Source of the DNA: JAZLGI01 sp045616225
Lineage (GTDB): Bacteria > Spirochaetota > Spirochaetia > Sphaerochaetales > Sphaerochaetaceae
DNA: 42,130 nt
Direction of reading: 5' to 3'
Assembly (NCBI GenBank): GCA_045616225.1
Contig: JAZLGI010000048.1
Coordinates: forward strand, 1-42,130
The translations under genes and the position numbers were made by a program. The stretch's first letter is position 1. Each line of letters begins with the position of its first letter. The notes under the pieces were generated by a model. That model saw only the letters and a program-made list of their open reading frames with translations, was not told where the DNA came from and searched no databases. Below are positions 29,796 through 38,252 of this stretch, piece by piece.

Positions 29796-31652
29796 TTATA
29801 CAAGTAAATCATGCAAAGTTTTTGCAAACTGTGCAGGATTATTTGGCATTATTCCTTCTGCAAGAAGAGCCTGATCCAAAAGAACAGAAGAAGCCTTCTT
29901 TACAAAGTCATCATCATTGCTTTCCCCTATCTTCTTTACAAATAAATCAGAAGCATTAATTTCCAAGATAGGCTTTGTCTCAGGCATATCTCCCTGCCCC
30001 ATTGCTTTAAACAACTGTTGCATCTGAAGTGTTGGATCATTTGAATCTACAACAACAACTGCAGAAGTTCCGGAAAGCCTTGAAGAGATAACAACATCTT
30101 TTACTCTTTCTTCCAAAGCCTTTTTAATTTTCTCTGCCAAACTTGAATTCTCTTTTTGAACTTTTTTTCTTTCTTCTTCTGTAGTGAAATCATCCATTGT
30201 TCCACTTTTGTTTACAGCTTTAAGTTCAAGCTCTCCAAATTTACCTACAGAAGAAATGACAAGTTCATCAATATCATCCGTCATAATAAGGACTTCCATG
30301 CCCTTTTCCTTAAAAGATGCAAGGAGAGGAGAGTTCTTAAGAGCTTCTTCGCTTGTGCCTGTTATATAATAGATACTCTTCTGATCAGGAACCATTCTTT
30401 CTTTATAAGAAGCCAGAGATGTGTATCCGTCTACAGAAGTACTCTTGAATCTTACCAGATTAAGCAGTTCTTCACGGTTGGCATAATCTTGGTAAAGTCC
30501 CTCTTTAAGAGGTCTGTTGAACTCATCTATAAACTTTGTATACAGTTCCGGGTTCTGCTCGGAAATTTTCTTAAATTCACCTAAAAGTTTTTTTACTGAG
30601 GCATTTCTAATTGCAGTCATAACTTTATTCTGCTGAAGAATTTCTCTAGAAACATTTAAAGGTAAATCTTCACTGTCTATGACTCCTCTGACAAACCTTA
30701 AATATGAAGGAAGAAGTTCTTTATCATCATCGGTAATGTAAACTCTTTTGACATAAAGCTTTACACCAGGTTTGTAATCTGCGTGATACATATCAAAAGG
30801 TGCTTTTGAAGGAATAAAGAACAATGTTGTGTATTCCGTTGCGCCCTCTGCCTTTGTATGAATATAAAAAAGAGGATTTTCCTGATCATAACTTGTATTC
30901 TTGTAAAATTCATTATAATCATCTTCTTTAAGTTCACTCTTACTTCTTGTCCAAAGTGCGGCAGCACTGTTGATTTTTTCGGTCTTATGCTCTGAACCTG
31001 TTACCTCGTATTTGTCGTTGTATGTGTTTTGGTCATAGGATAGGTAAATTGGGTAGGCAATATGGTCACTGTATTGCTTGATGAGTTGCTCTATTTGCCA
31101 ACGGTTTCCGTACTCTTTTCCCTCGTCATTAAGGTAAAGAATTATTGTTGTTCCGTTTGTATCGCGAGTAGCTTCATCTATTGTATAGTTGCTTTTTCCG
31201 TCACTTGACCATTTGTATGCTTCAGAGCTTCCAAAGGCACGAGAAATTACATCTACTTTGTCTGCAACCATAAAAGCGCTGTAAAAACCTACTCCAAACT
31301 GTCCTATTAAATTGCTGTCTTTTTTTTGCTCTCCTGTTAAATTTGCAAGGAAGTGTTTTGTTCCGCTGTGAGCAATTGTTCCAAGATTCTGATTCAGCTC
31401 ATCCTTGGTCATTCCAATTCCGTTGTCTGAAATGGTAAGAGTTCTCTTGTCCCCCTCTGTAAATGACAAATCTATTCTAAGCTCACCTTCCGGCTGAGTT
31501 CCTTCTGTTAGGGTTTTGTACTTGAGCTTATCAAGGGCATCTGATGAATTGGAAACCAGTTCCCTTAAGAAGATTTCCTTGTGAGAATACAATGAATGAA
31601 TAATGAGATTCAGAAGATCTGATACTTCTGTCTTAAACTGCTTGCGTTCCAT
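29796..31652 (-). CDS. htpG: Chaperone HtpG (bacterial Hsp90)
   Basis: An ATP-driven dimeric chaperone in the cytoplasm, 618 residues. The N-terminal GHKL ATPase has NSSDALDKLKYK (about 35-46), DNGIGMT, GTIAHSGTKHFL (lid) and IGQFGVGFYSAFMVAD. The middle domain has RGVIDSEDLPLNVSRE, with the catalytic Arg following in QQNKVM. The C-terminal dimerisation domain ends in LLAEGIMPN. GGAGG lies 6 bases before the ATG. It stands alone between the ROK gene and a GGGGCTG-type terminator; no heat-shock CIRCE element is visible upstream. Confidence 0.97.
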   Translation of the reverse strand: MERKQFKTEVSDLLNLIIHSLYSHKEIFLRELVSNSSDALDKLKYKTLTEGTQPEGELRIDLSFTEGDKRTLTISDNGIGMTKDELNQNLGTIAHSGTKHFLANLTGEQKKDSNLIGQFGVGFYSAFMVADKVDVISRAFGSSEAYKWSSDGKSNYTIDEATRDTNGTTIILYLNDEGKEYGNRWQIEQLIKQYSDHIAYPIYLSYDQNTYNDKYEVTGSEHKTEKINSAAALWTRSKSELKEDDYNEFYKNTSYDQENPLFYIHTKAEGATEYTTLFFIPSKAPFDMYHADYKPGVKLYVKRVYITDDDKELLPSYLRFVRGVIDSEDLPLNVSREILQQNKVMTAIRNASVKKLLGEFKKISEQNPELYTKFIDEFNRPLKEGLYQDYANREELLNLVRFKSTSVDGYTSLASYKERMVPDQKSIYYITGTSEEALKNSPLLASFKEKGMEVLIMTDDIDELVISSVGKFGELELKAVNKSGTMDDFTTEEERKKVQKENSSLAEKIKKALEERVKDVVISSRLSGTSAVVVVDSNDPTLQMQQLFKAMGQGDMPETKPILEINASDLFVKKIGESNDDDFVKKASSVLLDQALLAEGIMPNNPAQFAKTLHDLLV

Positions 31653-31682
31653 ATAACGCCTCCGGAGTTAAAAATAATATAA

Positions 31683-32777
31683 TTAAATGTAATCGGCAAC
31701 TTCTTGGAGCATAGATGTCATGTAAAACCATTTGTCCAAAGCTGCTTCTGCAGTACTTTGAATAACGGCTTTGTCTCCCAACTCAGAAGCCTTGATTCTC
31801 ATTCTTTTACATTGAACACAAAGATAATTAAGGCATCTTGCAGAAATAGTACTGCCATCTCCACCAATTATTACATTTGAAGCACCTGTTACCTGACTTG
31901 ATAACTTTAAGGCATTTGCCAATGTATCTATTGCCCTTTCACTTACAAGAGGCCAAATATCTCTGAGTCTGTCATCAAGATTGCCTGAGATTGCCCAACT
32001 TGAAGCATTTGCCTCAAGACAGCCAACACCTCCGCAGGTACAAAGTCCTGTTTCAGATACTTTCAAGTGTCCAAAACCATAGCTTGTACTCATTACTCTT
32101 CCACCTGAGACAAGAGCCATGCTTAAACTACTTCCCCAATTAACATACATAGTTGGTTCACAACTCTTTAATTCAGGATTAATGAGTTTCTCTGCTTCTA
32201 CAAGAGCCATAGTGGAATCCAGCATGATAACCGGCAATTCAAGGTTTTTTTCAAGAACTTCACATAACGGAATGTCATTCCAAGGCAGATAGGAACAAGA
32301 TTCAAGTATTCTTCCATCTTCTGAAAGAATACCACCAACCGTAATACAGCATCCCTTGATTTTCTCAGGAGGAACAAGTTTAAGAGTTCTCATTGAACTC
32401 TTAAGAATATTAACAACAAATTCTTCTGCTTTTCCCGTATTTACAGAAGGAATTCTCTCTATCTTTATTGTATTTCCCAATAAATCAAATAAAGCAGTAG
32501 TAACAAATCTACTGCCTATATTAACAGCAAGAACATAAAAGCAGTCAGGAACAATTTCAATAATCGTAGGTTTTCTTCCGTTTGTACTTGTTCCCTTTTC
32601 TGTTTCTTTTACAAGCCCTGAAGAACAGAGGTCTTCAATTATCTCTCCGACAGAAACCTTATTAAGCTCAAGCAATCTGGCAATCTCCGCCCTGGACAAA
32701 TCTTTACCTGTCCTTAATAGATTGAGAACCCTTGCAGTATTAATTGTTCTTGCAGATTTTGGCTGACTTAATTTCAT
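31683..32777 (-). CDS. ROK-family transcriptional regulator (NagC/XylR type)
   Basis: A 364-residue ROK protein. The N-terminal helix-turn-helix is at about 12-65 (RVLNLLRTGKDLSRAEIARL and NKVSVGEIIEDLCSSGLV). The sugar-kinase-like domain follows with VLAVNIGSRFVTTALFD, and the zinc-binding signature GLCTCGGVGCLE (CxCGxxGCxE) is intact with its upstream histidine in GHLKVSE. Such proteins sense sugars and repress or activate sugar genes. Its start overlaps the flavodoxin gene by ATGA in an operon with punA, so ribose or deoxyribose-linked control of nucleoside genes is possible but not shown. A further site could lie at the deoC promoter. Confidence 0.88.
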   Translation of the reverse strand: MKLSQPKSARTINTARVLNLLRTGKDLSRAEIARLLELNKVSVGEIIEDLCSSGLVKETEKGTSTNGRKPTIIEIVPDCFYVLAVNIGSRFVTTALFDLLGNTIKIERIPSVNTGKAEEFVVNILKSSMRTLKLVPPEKIKGCCITVGGILSEDGRILESCSYLPWNDIPLCEVLEKNLELPVIMLDSTMALVEAEKLINPELKSCEPTMYVNWGSSLSMALVSGGRVMSTSYGFGHLKVSETGLCTCGGVGCLEANASSWAISGNLDDRLRDIWPLVSERAIDTLANALKLSSQVTGASNVIIGGDGSTISARCLNYLCVQCKRMRIKASELGDKAVIQSTAEAALDKWFYMTSMLQEVADYI

Positions 32778-33364
32778 TCTTGAATATAAGAGGCAAGATA
32801 TTTGGCATATGCCTCAATTTCTTCTCCCAATTGTGCAGAAGGTCTGACAAGACTTTCTTTTCCTTCAAGATGTACAAGTCCCTGAGAAGGCTGGGAACAT
32901 CCGCAGATTTCTGTATGAACACCAAAAGGAATGTGTATCAAAGACAAGCTCTGAGCCCAGTAAATCATAGAATCCAAAGCTCTTGAACCTTCACTTACAG
33001 AATGTCTGCAACTGGTAAAACAAGCAAAGAATTTGTCTTCCAGTTCTCTTGTTTCTTCCATTCCAAAAGCCTTGTCCATAAATTCTTTCATCTCTGCAGA
33101 CACATTGCCAAATCTTGTCTGGCATCCAAGGATAATCATGTCACTTTTTCTCAAGTTTTCCAAAGAAGCCACAGGTAAAGCCAGAATATCTTCATAAAAA
33201 TCATTTGCAGTTTCATTTTTGTTTGCCCAAATGTGAAGATCCTCATCTTCTACTCTATAGAATTTTACTTCTACATCATTTTTCTCAAGAGCCTCTTTAA
33301 GAGCAGAACCAATGATAAATGTGTTTCCGTTTACACTGTGAATAATTATTGAACAACGTTTCAT
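32774..33364 (-). CDS. Flavodoxin-family protein
   Basis: A 196-residue protein with the flavodoxin/NADPH-dependent FMN reductase fold. The phosphate loop is SVNGNTFIIG (10-19; the family has S/TxTGNT), and the FMN contact blocks are LGCQTRFGNVSAEMKEFMD (84-102) and CFTSCRHS. It is close to WrbA-type quinone reductases in its TRFGNVS pattern. It presumably reduces quinones or serves as an electron carrier with FMN; partner unknown. It is joined to punA by a TAATG stop/start overlap and to the ROK gene by ATGA. Confidence 0.8.
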   Translation of the reverse strand: MKRCSIIIHSVNGNTFIIGSALKEALEKNDVEVKFYRVEDEDLHIWANKNETANDFYEDILALPVASLENLRKSDMIILGCQTRFGNVSAEMKEFMDKAFGMEETRELEDKFFACFTSCRHSVSEGSRALDSMIYWAQSLSLIHIPFGVHTEICGCSQPSQGLVHLEGKESLVRPSAQLGEEIEAYAKYLASYIQE

Positions 33365-34191
33365 TAGAATACCTTTACTATGCCTTTTATTAATGCTGCG
33401 AACTGGTTATGAACTCTAAGCCCTGTTTCCAAAACTTCTATATGGTTAAGAGATTGGTCAAGAATACCTGCCGCCATGTTGGTCATACAGCTTATGCCAA
33501 GTGTTTTGAGTCCGCAATGTGAAGCAGCTATTACTTCAGGAACTGTAGACATACCTACAGCATCTGCGCCAAGCATTGCAGCAGCTCTGATTTCTGCAGG
33601 TGTCTCAAAAGAAGGTCCTGCAAAATACATATATACTCCTTCTTTTATATCAATTCCCTGCTCTTTTGCAACATTCTTTGCAATTTGAATCAACTGCGGG
33701 TCATAAGCTTTTGACATGTCAAAAAATCTCAAACCAAGCTTTTCTTCATTTGGACCTCTCATTGGGTTTTCAGAAGTTGTAAGTTTAATGTGGTCATTAA
33801 TAATCATGAGGTTGCCAGGTTCCCAGTTTCTGTTAACGCAACCTGCAGCGTTTGTAAGAATTAATCTTTCTATTCCCAGAACCTTCATAACATTAATAGG
33901 GAAAACAACCTGTTGCATTGACCATCCTTCATAAAAATGGAATCTTCCTTGCATACAGGCAACTGTCTTTCCTTCCAGAGTTCCAATTACAAAGCGCCCT
34001 TTGTGTCCAGAAACGGTAGAAACAGGAAAATGCGGAATATCTTTATAATCTACATAGATTGGGTTTTCTATCTCGTCTGCCAAGTCTCCAAGTCCGCTTC
34101 CCAGAACAAGACCTGCATAAATCTTTAAATTATTTGTTTTGCTGTTAATGTAATCACGAGCTTCATAAAGCTTAGTCATAAGGTCATCCAT
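33364..34191 (-). CDS. punA: Purine-nucleoside phosphorylase, trimeric PunA/PNP-I type
   Basis: It phosphorolyses guanosine and inosine to base plus ribose 1-phosphate. The 275 residues show the phosphate-site LVLGSGLGDLADEI (28-41), SGHKGRFVIG, GRFHFYEG, LTNAAGCVN, GPSFETPAEIRA, the MSTVPEVIAA block and SCMTNMAAG with the base-binding Asn. This family is unrelated in subunit structure to deoD in the same window, so the cell has both PNP types. GGGAGG precedes the ATG by 5 bases. It heads punA-flavodoxin-ROK with its own promoter and lies downstream of deoC-tdk. Confidence 0.95.
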   Translation of the reverse strand: MDDLMTKLYEARDYINSKTNNLKIYAGLVLGSGLGDLADEIENPIYVDYKDIPHFPVSTVSGHKGRFVIGTLEGKTVACMQGRFHFYEGWSMQQVVFPINVMKVLGIERLILTNAAGCVNRNWEPGNLMIINDHIKLTTSENPMRGPNEEKLGLRFFDMSKAYDPQLIQIAKNVAKEQGIDIKEGVYMYFAGPSFETPAEIRAAAMLGADAVGMSTVPEVIAASHCGLKTLGISCMTNMAAGILDQSLNHIEVLETGLRVHNQFAALIKGIVKVF

Positions 34192-34215
34192 ATAAACCTC
34201 CCGTAAAATTAGTTA

Positions 34216-34224
34216 ATTGTATCA
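34216..34224 (-). promoter_or_regulatory. Extended -10 promoter of punA
   Basis: Minus strand TGATACAAT, about 25 bases before the ATG, with GGGAGG in the leader. In contrast to several neighbours this gene has an ordinary leader. Confidence 0.5.
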
Positions 34225-34230
34225 CACTTT

Positions 34231-35367
34231 TCAAAAAAGAAGACCTTGTTCAAACGAAATTGTACGTTTGTTGTCAGCCAGGGTTCTCATCATATATTGT
34301 TTATCCAAATCCAACTCTTCTGAAAACTTGACTACCAGCTCTTCAGAAAGCAGATTTTGTTCATTAAATAAGTACATAAGGGCCTTTTCCGCGACATAAG
34401 GAACAGACAGGGAATTAAGATATATCTCTTCGTTCGCATCTCCTTTATATCGCTTTTGAAGATTATGACAAAGAGCACTGTCTTTCACTGAATATTTCAG
34501 ATTACTCAATTCTTGTTTTAAGGAATCGGTATTACCTGAACAAGCATCTTGTGCCATTGGTTTTAATGTGAAAAAAGTATATTCCTTACCCGGCAAAAAA
34601 TGATGTTCATCACATCTGCTTGCATAATTTGCTTCACTTCCGGATTTCTTTTTGTCTCCGCCCACTACAATTAAAGGATCAAAGTAAAGAGCAGGACATT
34701 CTTTGCCGTCAACTTTATAATATCTGTATGTGTAAAAGGCATCTTTAATGCAATTTTCATGCTCACAATATGCAGTGAGAGGAATTACATCTGTTGCCAT
34801 ATCAAGCATAAGTCTAGCAGTGGAATTAAAAATATCACGTCTGAAATTAAGAATTAATGTAGGGAAAATAAACATAATTCCCTTCTCAACACTAAGATTT
34901 CTCACGACATAAGCCAGTCTTTCGTCAAAAAAAGAAGCCTCGTCAATGATGTAAGTCCCCACATTTGGATGCTCTTTAACGATTTTTTCAAAATCAAAAG
35001 AATCTTTAATACGTGCTATATTTTCGCCGCATCTTATATAGCCGCTTCTAAATGCAAGAGCATCTTCCGGATATTGGTCAAAACGTGAAGTGTCAATAAA
35101 ACTTCTGATAAAGAAAACATTTCTTCTGTCAATAGAACCCGTACTGGTTAATTCTTTAACAACATTTCCTTTACTTCTTGCAATCTCCGCATCACGCCAC
35201 AGTCTGGCAGAAAATTCTGTCTTACCACTTCCCATAGGACCCAAAAGCAATATTCTTCTCCCAGGCCGAGTAAAATCAAAATGAGAAAAGGTATTATGCA
35301 CTTCAAGAGTAGGAAACCCCAAGGTCTTGAGAAAATCATCACTTATCCCATTTTGAACAGGAAACAT
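34231..35367 (-). CDS. tdk: Thymidine kinase, type II, with long C-terminal extension
   Basis: It phosphorylates thymidine with ATP. Walker A is GPMGSGKT (43-50; the family has GPMFSGKT). The catalytic-base region is YIIDEASFF (139-147; family DEAQF), with Glu143 as the base. The lasso region reads GGDKKKSGSEANYASRC, and Cys201, Cys206, Cys252 and His255 can bind the structural zinc. Standard enzymes are about 190-200 residues; this one has 378, with about 120 residues after the zinc site that I do not recognise. I start it at ATG 35367, which shares one base with the deoC stop (TAATG); the longer reading from 35406 is unlikely. Coupling with deoC fits pyrimidine deoxynucleoside salvage. Confidence 0.85.
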   Translation of the reverse strand: MFPVQNGISDDFLKTLGFPTLEVHNTFSHFDFTRPGRRILLLGPMGSGKTEFSARLWRDAEIARSKGNVVKELTSTGSIDRRNVFFIRSFIDTSRFDQYPEDALAFRSGYIRCGENIARIKDSFDFEKIVKEHPNVGTYIIDEASFFDERLAYVVRNLSVEKGIMFIFPTLILNFRRDIFNSTARLMLDMATDVIPLTAYCEHENCIKDAFYTYRYYKVDGKECPALYFDPLIVVGGDKKKSGSEANYASRCDEHHFLPGKEYTFFTLKPMAQDACSGNTDSLKQELSNLKYSVKDSALCHNLQKRYKGDANEEIYLNSLSVPYVAEKALMYLFNEQNLLSEELVVKFSEELDLDKQYMMRTLADNKRTISFEQGLLF

Positions 35368-36014
35368 TATCTTGAACCTTCTACAATAGCAATGCCGGCA
35401 CTGCAACCAAGGCGGTCTGCACCTGATTCAATCATTTTCATTGCCGTAGCAAAATCTCTGATTCCTCCGGCAGCTTTTACTTTTGCCCTGTTTCCCACTG
35501 TTTTTCTCATAAGAGCTACATCTTCTGCTGTTGCTCCTGCAGTGGAAAAACCTGTAGATGTTTTTACAAAATCTGCGCCTGCTGCAACTGAAAGTTCACA
35601 AGCTCTGACCTTCTCTTCTTCTGTCAAAAGACAAGTCTCAATAATAACCTTAAGTACATTTTTTCCGCAAGCACGTTTTACTGCTGCAATATCATTCTTA
35701 ACAAGGTCGTCCTTTTTATCCTTAAGCCAACCTATATTTATTACCATATCAATTTCTGTTGCTCCATTTTTTACAGCAAGAGCCGCCTCGTAGGTCTTTG
35801 CTTCTGTTGCCATAGCTCCAAGTGGAAAACCAACGACACAACAAACATTTACACCTGTTCCTTTAAGCTTTTCTGAACAAAAAGAAGCCCAGCAAGTATT
35901 AACGCAAACACTGGCAAAATTCCATTTTGATGCTTCATCACAAAGCTTGGAGATTTTCTCCTCAGTAGCATTGGCAGCAAGAACTGTATGATCTATATAC
36001 TTAGCAATATCCAT
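35367..36014 (-). CDS. deoC: Deoxyribose-phosphate aldolase
   Basis: It splits 2-deoxyribose 5-phosphate to glyceraldehyde 3-phosphate and acetaldehyde, the last step of deoxynucleoside breakdown. The 215 residues carry the Schiff-base Lys151 (FVKTSTGF), Lys180 (KVKAAGGIRD) and Asp89 (EIDMVINIG), all in family positions. GGAGG lies 4 bases before the ATG. It leads the salvage run deoC-tdk, and the phosphorylases in this window provide its upstream sugars; a phosphopentomutase is not present here. Confidence 0.96.
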   Translation of the reverse strand: MDIAKYIDHTVLAANATEEKISKLCDEASKWNFASVCVNTCWASFCSEKLKGTGVNVCCVVGFPLGAMATEAKTYEAALAVKNGATEIDMVINIGWLKDKKDDLVKNDIAAVKRACGKNVLKVIIETCLLTEEEKVRACELSVAAGADFVKTSTGFSTAGATAEDVALMRKTVGNRAKVKAAGGIRDFATAMKMIESGADRLGCSAGIAIVEGSR

Positions 36015-36036
36015 GTTTCCTCCGTTTACCTTTGTA

Positions 36037-36065
36037 ATAATACTCTATTACAGACTAAATTTCAA
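36037..36065 (-). promoter_or_regulatory. Promoter of deoC
   Basis: Minus strand TTGAAA (36065-36060), 17 bases, TATTAT (36042-36037). The leader of about 20 bases contains GGAGG. Confidence 0.6.
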
Positions 36066-36079
36066 AACATCCTTAATTG

Positions 36080-36088
36080 TGATATTAT
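36080..36088 (+). promoter_or_regulatory. Extended -10 of yigZ (leaderless type)
   Basis: TGATATTAT, then 6 bases (TCTTTT), then the GTG start at 36095. No ribosome binding site. It is divergent from the deoC promoter. Confidence 0.55.
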
Positions 36089-36094
36089 TCTTTT

Positions 36095-36676
36095 GTGATT
36101 ATCTTAAAAGAAGAACGACAGTCAGAGCTCATAATTAAAAAAAGCCGTTTCATAGCAATTGCAAGAAAATGTTCATCTGCCCAACAAGTCAAAACTTTGG
36201 TAGAAGAAACAAGAAAACTGCATCCTCAAGCTAACCATGTTGTTCATGCTGCAGTAATAAACCAAACTCAGTTTTCTTTCTCTGATGATCATGAACCTAA
36301 AAACACAGCAGGAAGACCCGCTTTTGAAGTTCTCAAGGGAAGCGGAATTTCAGACATCTGTGTTTTGATTGTAAGATATTTCGGCGGGACTCTTCTTGGA
36401 ACAGGAGGTCTTGTCAAAGCTTACGGAGACAGTGTAAAAGCTGTTCTTGACGGAATAGAAACAGAAGAAAGAGTAGAAAAAACAGAGTTCAGGCTTACTT
36501 TCTCATACGATTTATATGAAAGAATCAAGTTGTTGTTTCAAAAGTACAACATAAGTGAACTTAAGGAATCATTTGAAACTAACGTAACACTTTCCGGAAT
36601 GATTCCCGCCCCTGAAAAAGAATTGCTGTCAAAAGAGATAACAGAACTTTCATCAGGTAAGTATTCAGTGGTTTGA
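36095..36676 (+). CDS. yigZ: YigZ/IMPACT-family protein
   Basis: A 193-residue UPF0029/IMPACT-family protein. The N-terminal domain has the family KKSRFIA (15-21), HVVHAAV, SDDHEPKNTAGRPAFEVL (about 64-81) and IVRYFGGTLLGTGGLVKAYGD; YFGGTLLGTGGLVKAYG is the most conserved block. The C-terminal ferredoxin-like DUF1949 domain follows (about 135-193). Members are related to regulators of translation and ribosome-linked stress; the bacterial role is not settled. The start is GTG 36095, from the promoter position. It overlaps the convergent reductase gene by 12 bases. Confidence 0.9.
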   Translation: MIILKEERQSELIIKKSRFIAIARKCSSAQQVKTLVEETRKLHPQANHVVHAAVINQTQFSFSDDHEPKNTAGRPAFEVLKGSGISDICVLIVRYFGGTLLGTGGLVKAYGDSVKAVLDGIETEERVEKTEFRLTFSYDLYERIKLLFQKYNISELKESFETNVTLSGMIPAPEKELLSKEITELSSGKYSVV

Positions 36677-37720
36677 GTTCTCAAAGGCTTCCGTTGCCAA
36701 TTTAAGATAATCCCTTATAGGCAAGTGTTGAGGACACACTCTCTCACATTTCCCACATTCAATACATGAAGATGGTCTAACATTTGCACATACTAAATTA
36801 TAGTAAAAATCAAAATGATTGGAATTGTATTTCTTTTTTGAATTGAGACATGCAAAAATATCCGGAATTGGAATCTGCTCAGGACAGCCGGCAGTACAAT
36901 ACCTACAGGATGTACATTGAATCAAATCTGTCTTTTTTATTTCTGAGACAATACTGTCAATTTTTGTTTTTTCTTCCAAAGTCAACGGTTTAAAATCAGA
37001 AAAAATAGAAGCATTTTCTTTAATCTGAGATACACTGCTCATTCCTGAAAGAACATATTCTACTCCTTCAAAATTACCTGCAAACCTTAGTGCAAGGGAA
37101 TAATAATCAGAAAGAATTCCGCCTTTTACAGGTTCCATTACAAAGACTTTCTTGTTGTGTTTTCTGCAAATTTCGTAGCAAAGTCTGCTCTCAACAGCCG
37201 CATCTTCGTAATCAAGAAAATTAAACTGAATCTGAACAGCCTCAATCTTTGGTTGTTCAGACAAAATTCTGTCTAACACAGAGGGTTTGTCATGAAAGGA
37301 AATCCCAATATGCCTTATCTTTCCCTCTTCTTTTAATGAGTTTACTGTCTCGAAACAATTGAGTCGTTTGTATTTTTCGTACGTTACAGCAGTTTGAGAA
37401 TGCATGAGGTACCAATCAAAATATGTAGTACCGCAAGCCTTAAGTTGGCTCTCAAATAGTGGTCTTACCCCACCTTCTTTGTGGAAAAAAGAATTTGTGA
37501 GTTTGTTGGCTAAAATAAAGCTTTCTCTTGGGTATCGTGAAACCAAACATTCTCTGAGTGCAGTTTCACTTTGTCCGTCCAGGTATCCGTGAGCTGTATC
37601 AAAGTAATTAAACCCACATGATAAATACAAGTCTATCATCTGAGAGAAAACTGCTTTGTCTACCTCTCCGTTAATGAGAGGCAGCCGCATACAACCAAAA
37701 CCTAGTTTTGAATTAATCAA
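36665..37720 (-). CDS. Aldo/keto reductase with C-terminal 4Fe-4S domain
   Basis: A 351-residue fusion. Residues 1-260 are an aldo/keto reductase barrel: GFGCMRLPL (8-16), the catalytic Asp/Tyr pair in NYFDTAHGYLDG, Lys in LANKLT and DWYLMHSQ (the usual catalytic His). The C-terminal part holds two cysteine clusters, CTSCRYCTAGCP (near 274) and CIECGKCERVCP (near 325), typical for two 4Fe-4S clusters. Such fusions are common in anaerobes and probably couple carbonyl reduction to ferredoxin-like electron flow; the substrate is unknown. The start overlaps the upstream small gene by ATGA. Confidence 0.9.
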   Translation of the reverse strand: MINSKLGFGCMRLPLINGEVDKAVFSQMIDLYLSCGFNYFDTAHGYLDGQSETALRECLVSRYPRESFILANKLTNSFFHKEGGVRPLFESQLKACGTTYFDWYLMHSQTAVTYEKYKRLNCFETVNSLKEEGKIRHIGISFHDKPSVLDRILSEQPKIEAVQIQFNFLDYEDAAVESRLCYEICRKHNKKVFVMEPVKGGILSDYYSLALRFAGNFEGVEYVLSGMSSVSQIKENASIFSDFKPLTLEEKTKIDSIVSEIKKTDLIQCTSCRYCTAGCPEQIPIPDIFACLNSKKKYNSNHFDFYYNLVCANVRPSSCIECGKCERVCPQHLPIRDYLKLATEAFENSNH

Positions 37721-37941
37721 TTGGCATCCTTCTCCATTTTGGCTTGAGCATCCTTGATTGCCTTTTCAATGGCTTCATCAAGTTCTTTTGCCTTTTCAGG
37801 ATTTGAAATTTTCCAGGCTTTTGAATAAAACTTAATCATTTCCCTGTCTTCTGCACGGTAAATTGATGGTGGAATCATCAAATCTTCTTCTGCATCCAAC
37901 ACGTAAAGATTCATAATTTTCTTCAACTGTCTTTTCTTCAT
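37717..37941 (-). CDS. Small hypothetical protein, 74 residues
   Basis: A charged, mainly helical small protein (MKKRQLKKIMNLYV..., then PPSIYRAEDREMIKFYSKAW and a Lys/Glu/Ala-rich helix to KDAN). I do not recognise it. ATG 37941 is chosen because AGGAAGG lies 5 bases before it and a strong promoter fits; a longer reading from 37992 would start inside the -35. It is coupled to the aldo/keto reductase by ATGA, so it may be an accessory of that enzyme. Confidence 0.7.
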   Translation of the reverse strand: MKKRQLKKIMNLYVLDAEEDLMIPPSIYRAEDREMIKFYSKAWKISNPEKAKELDEAIEKAIKDAQAKMEKDAN

Positions 37942-37962
37942 CTTAACCTTCCTATTAAACTC

Positions 37963-37992
37963 ATTGTATCGTTTCAAATTTTCAAGGGTCAA
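37963..37992 (-). promoter_or_regulatory. Promoter of the small gene / aldo-keto reductase operon
   Basis: Minus strand TTGACC (37992-37987), 18 bases, TACAAT (37968-37963). The ATG follows about 22 bases later with AGGAAGG between. Confidence 0.65.
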
Positions 37993-38033
37993 TCATAAAC
38001 ACATAAGCATTTTCGTTGACAACCACTGTTCTA

Positions 38034-38166
38034 CCTTACTCGGAGTGAGAGGGATTTGCCTTTTCGCTCCCGGTTGTCCGCTTAAGGCCGGCTTTGCTTC
38101 GGACAACTCTCAGTTGTCCTCCCACCGCAAAGCTTCAAATCCCTTACTCGGAGTGAGAGGGATTTG
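38034..38166. repeat. tRNA-Ser 3'-end duplication with a structured 108-bp unit
   Basis: A 25-bp sequence (start CCTTACTCGGAGTGAG) occurs at 38034-38058 and again at 38142-38166, where it is the 3' end of tRNA-Ser plus 7 downstream bases. The 83 bases between are GC-richer than the surroundings and highly foldable: GCTTTGC (38091-38097) pairs with GCAAAGC (38127-38133), GGACAACT (38101-38108) with AGTTGTCC (38112-38119), and, as an alternative, GTTGTCCG (38073-38080) with CGGACAAC (38100-38107). The arrangement resembles a tiny insertion or an att-like duplication at a tRNA end. It contains no gene. Confidence 0.75.
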
Positions 38167-38236
38167 AACCCTCGGTGACTCATTGAGCCACGGCAGATTT
38201 CGAGTCTGCTACCTTAGACCTCTCGGACATCACTCC
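38149..38236 (-). tRNA. tRNA-Ser (anticodon CGA)
   Basis: An 88-nt cloverleaf with a long variable arm. Acceptor GGAGTGA pairs with TCACTCC, discriminator G, T-loop TTCAAAT, anticodon loop CTCGAAA in stem GCAGA/TCTGC. CCA is not encoded. It reads UCG codons. It lies 16 bases downstream of the YitT gene on the same strand. Confidence 0.95.
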
Positions 38237-38252
38237 GTTTTGCTCTACTATA

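Noticed and set aside
31653..31682. CIRCE-type heat-shock operator before htpG
   Set aside because: No TTAGCACTC-N9-GAGTGCTAA-like inverted repeat is present upstream.
38034..38166. CRISPR array
   Set aside because: There are only two repeat copies, and the repeat is the end of a tRNA gene.
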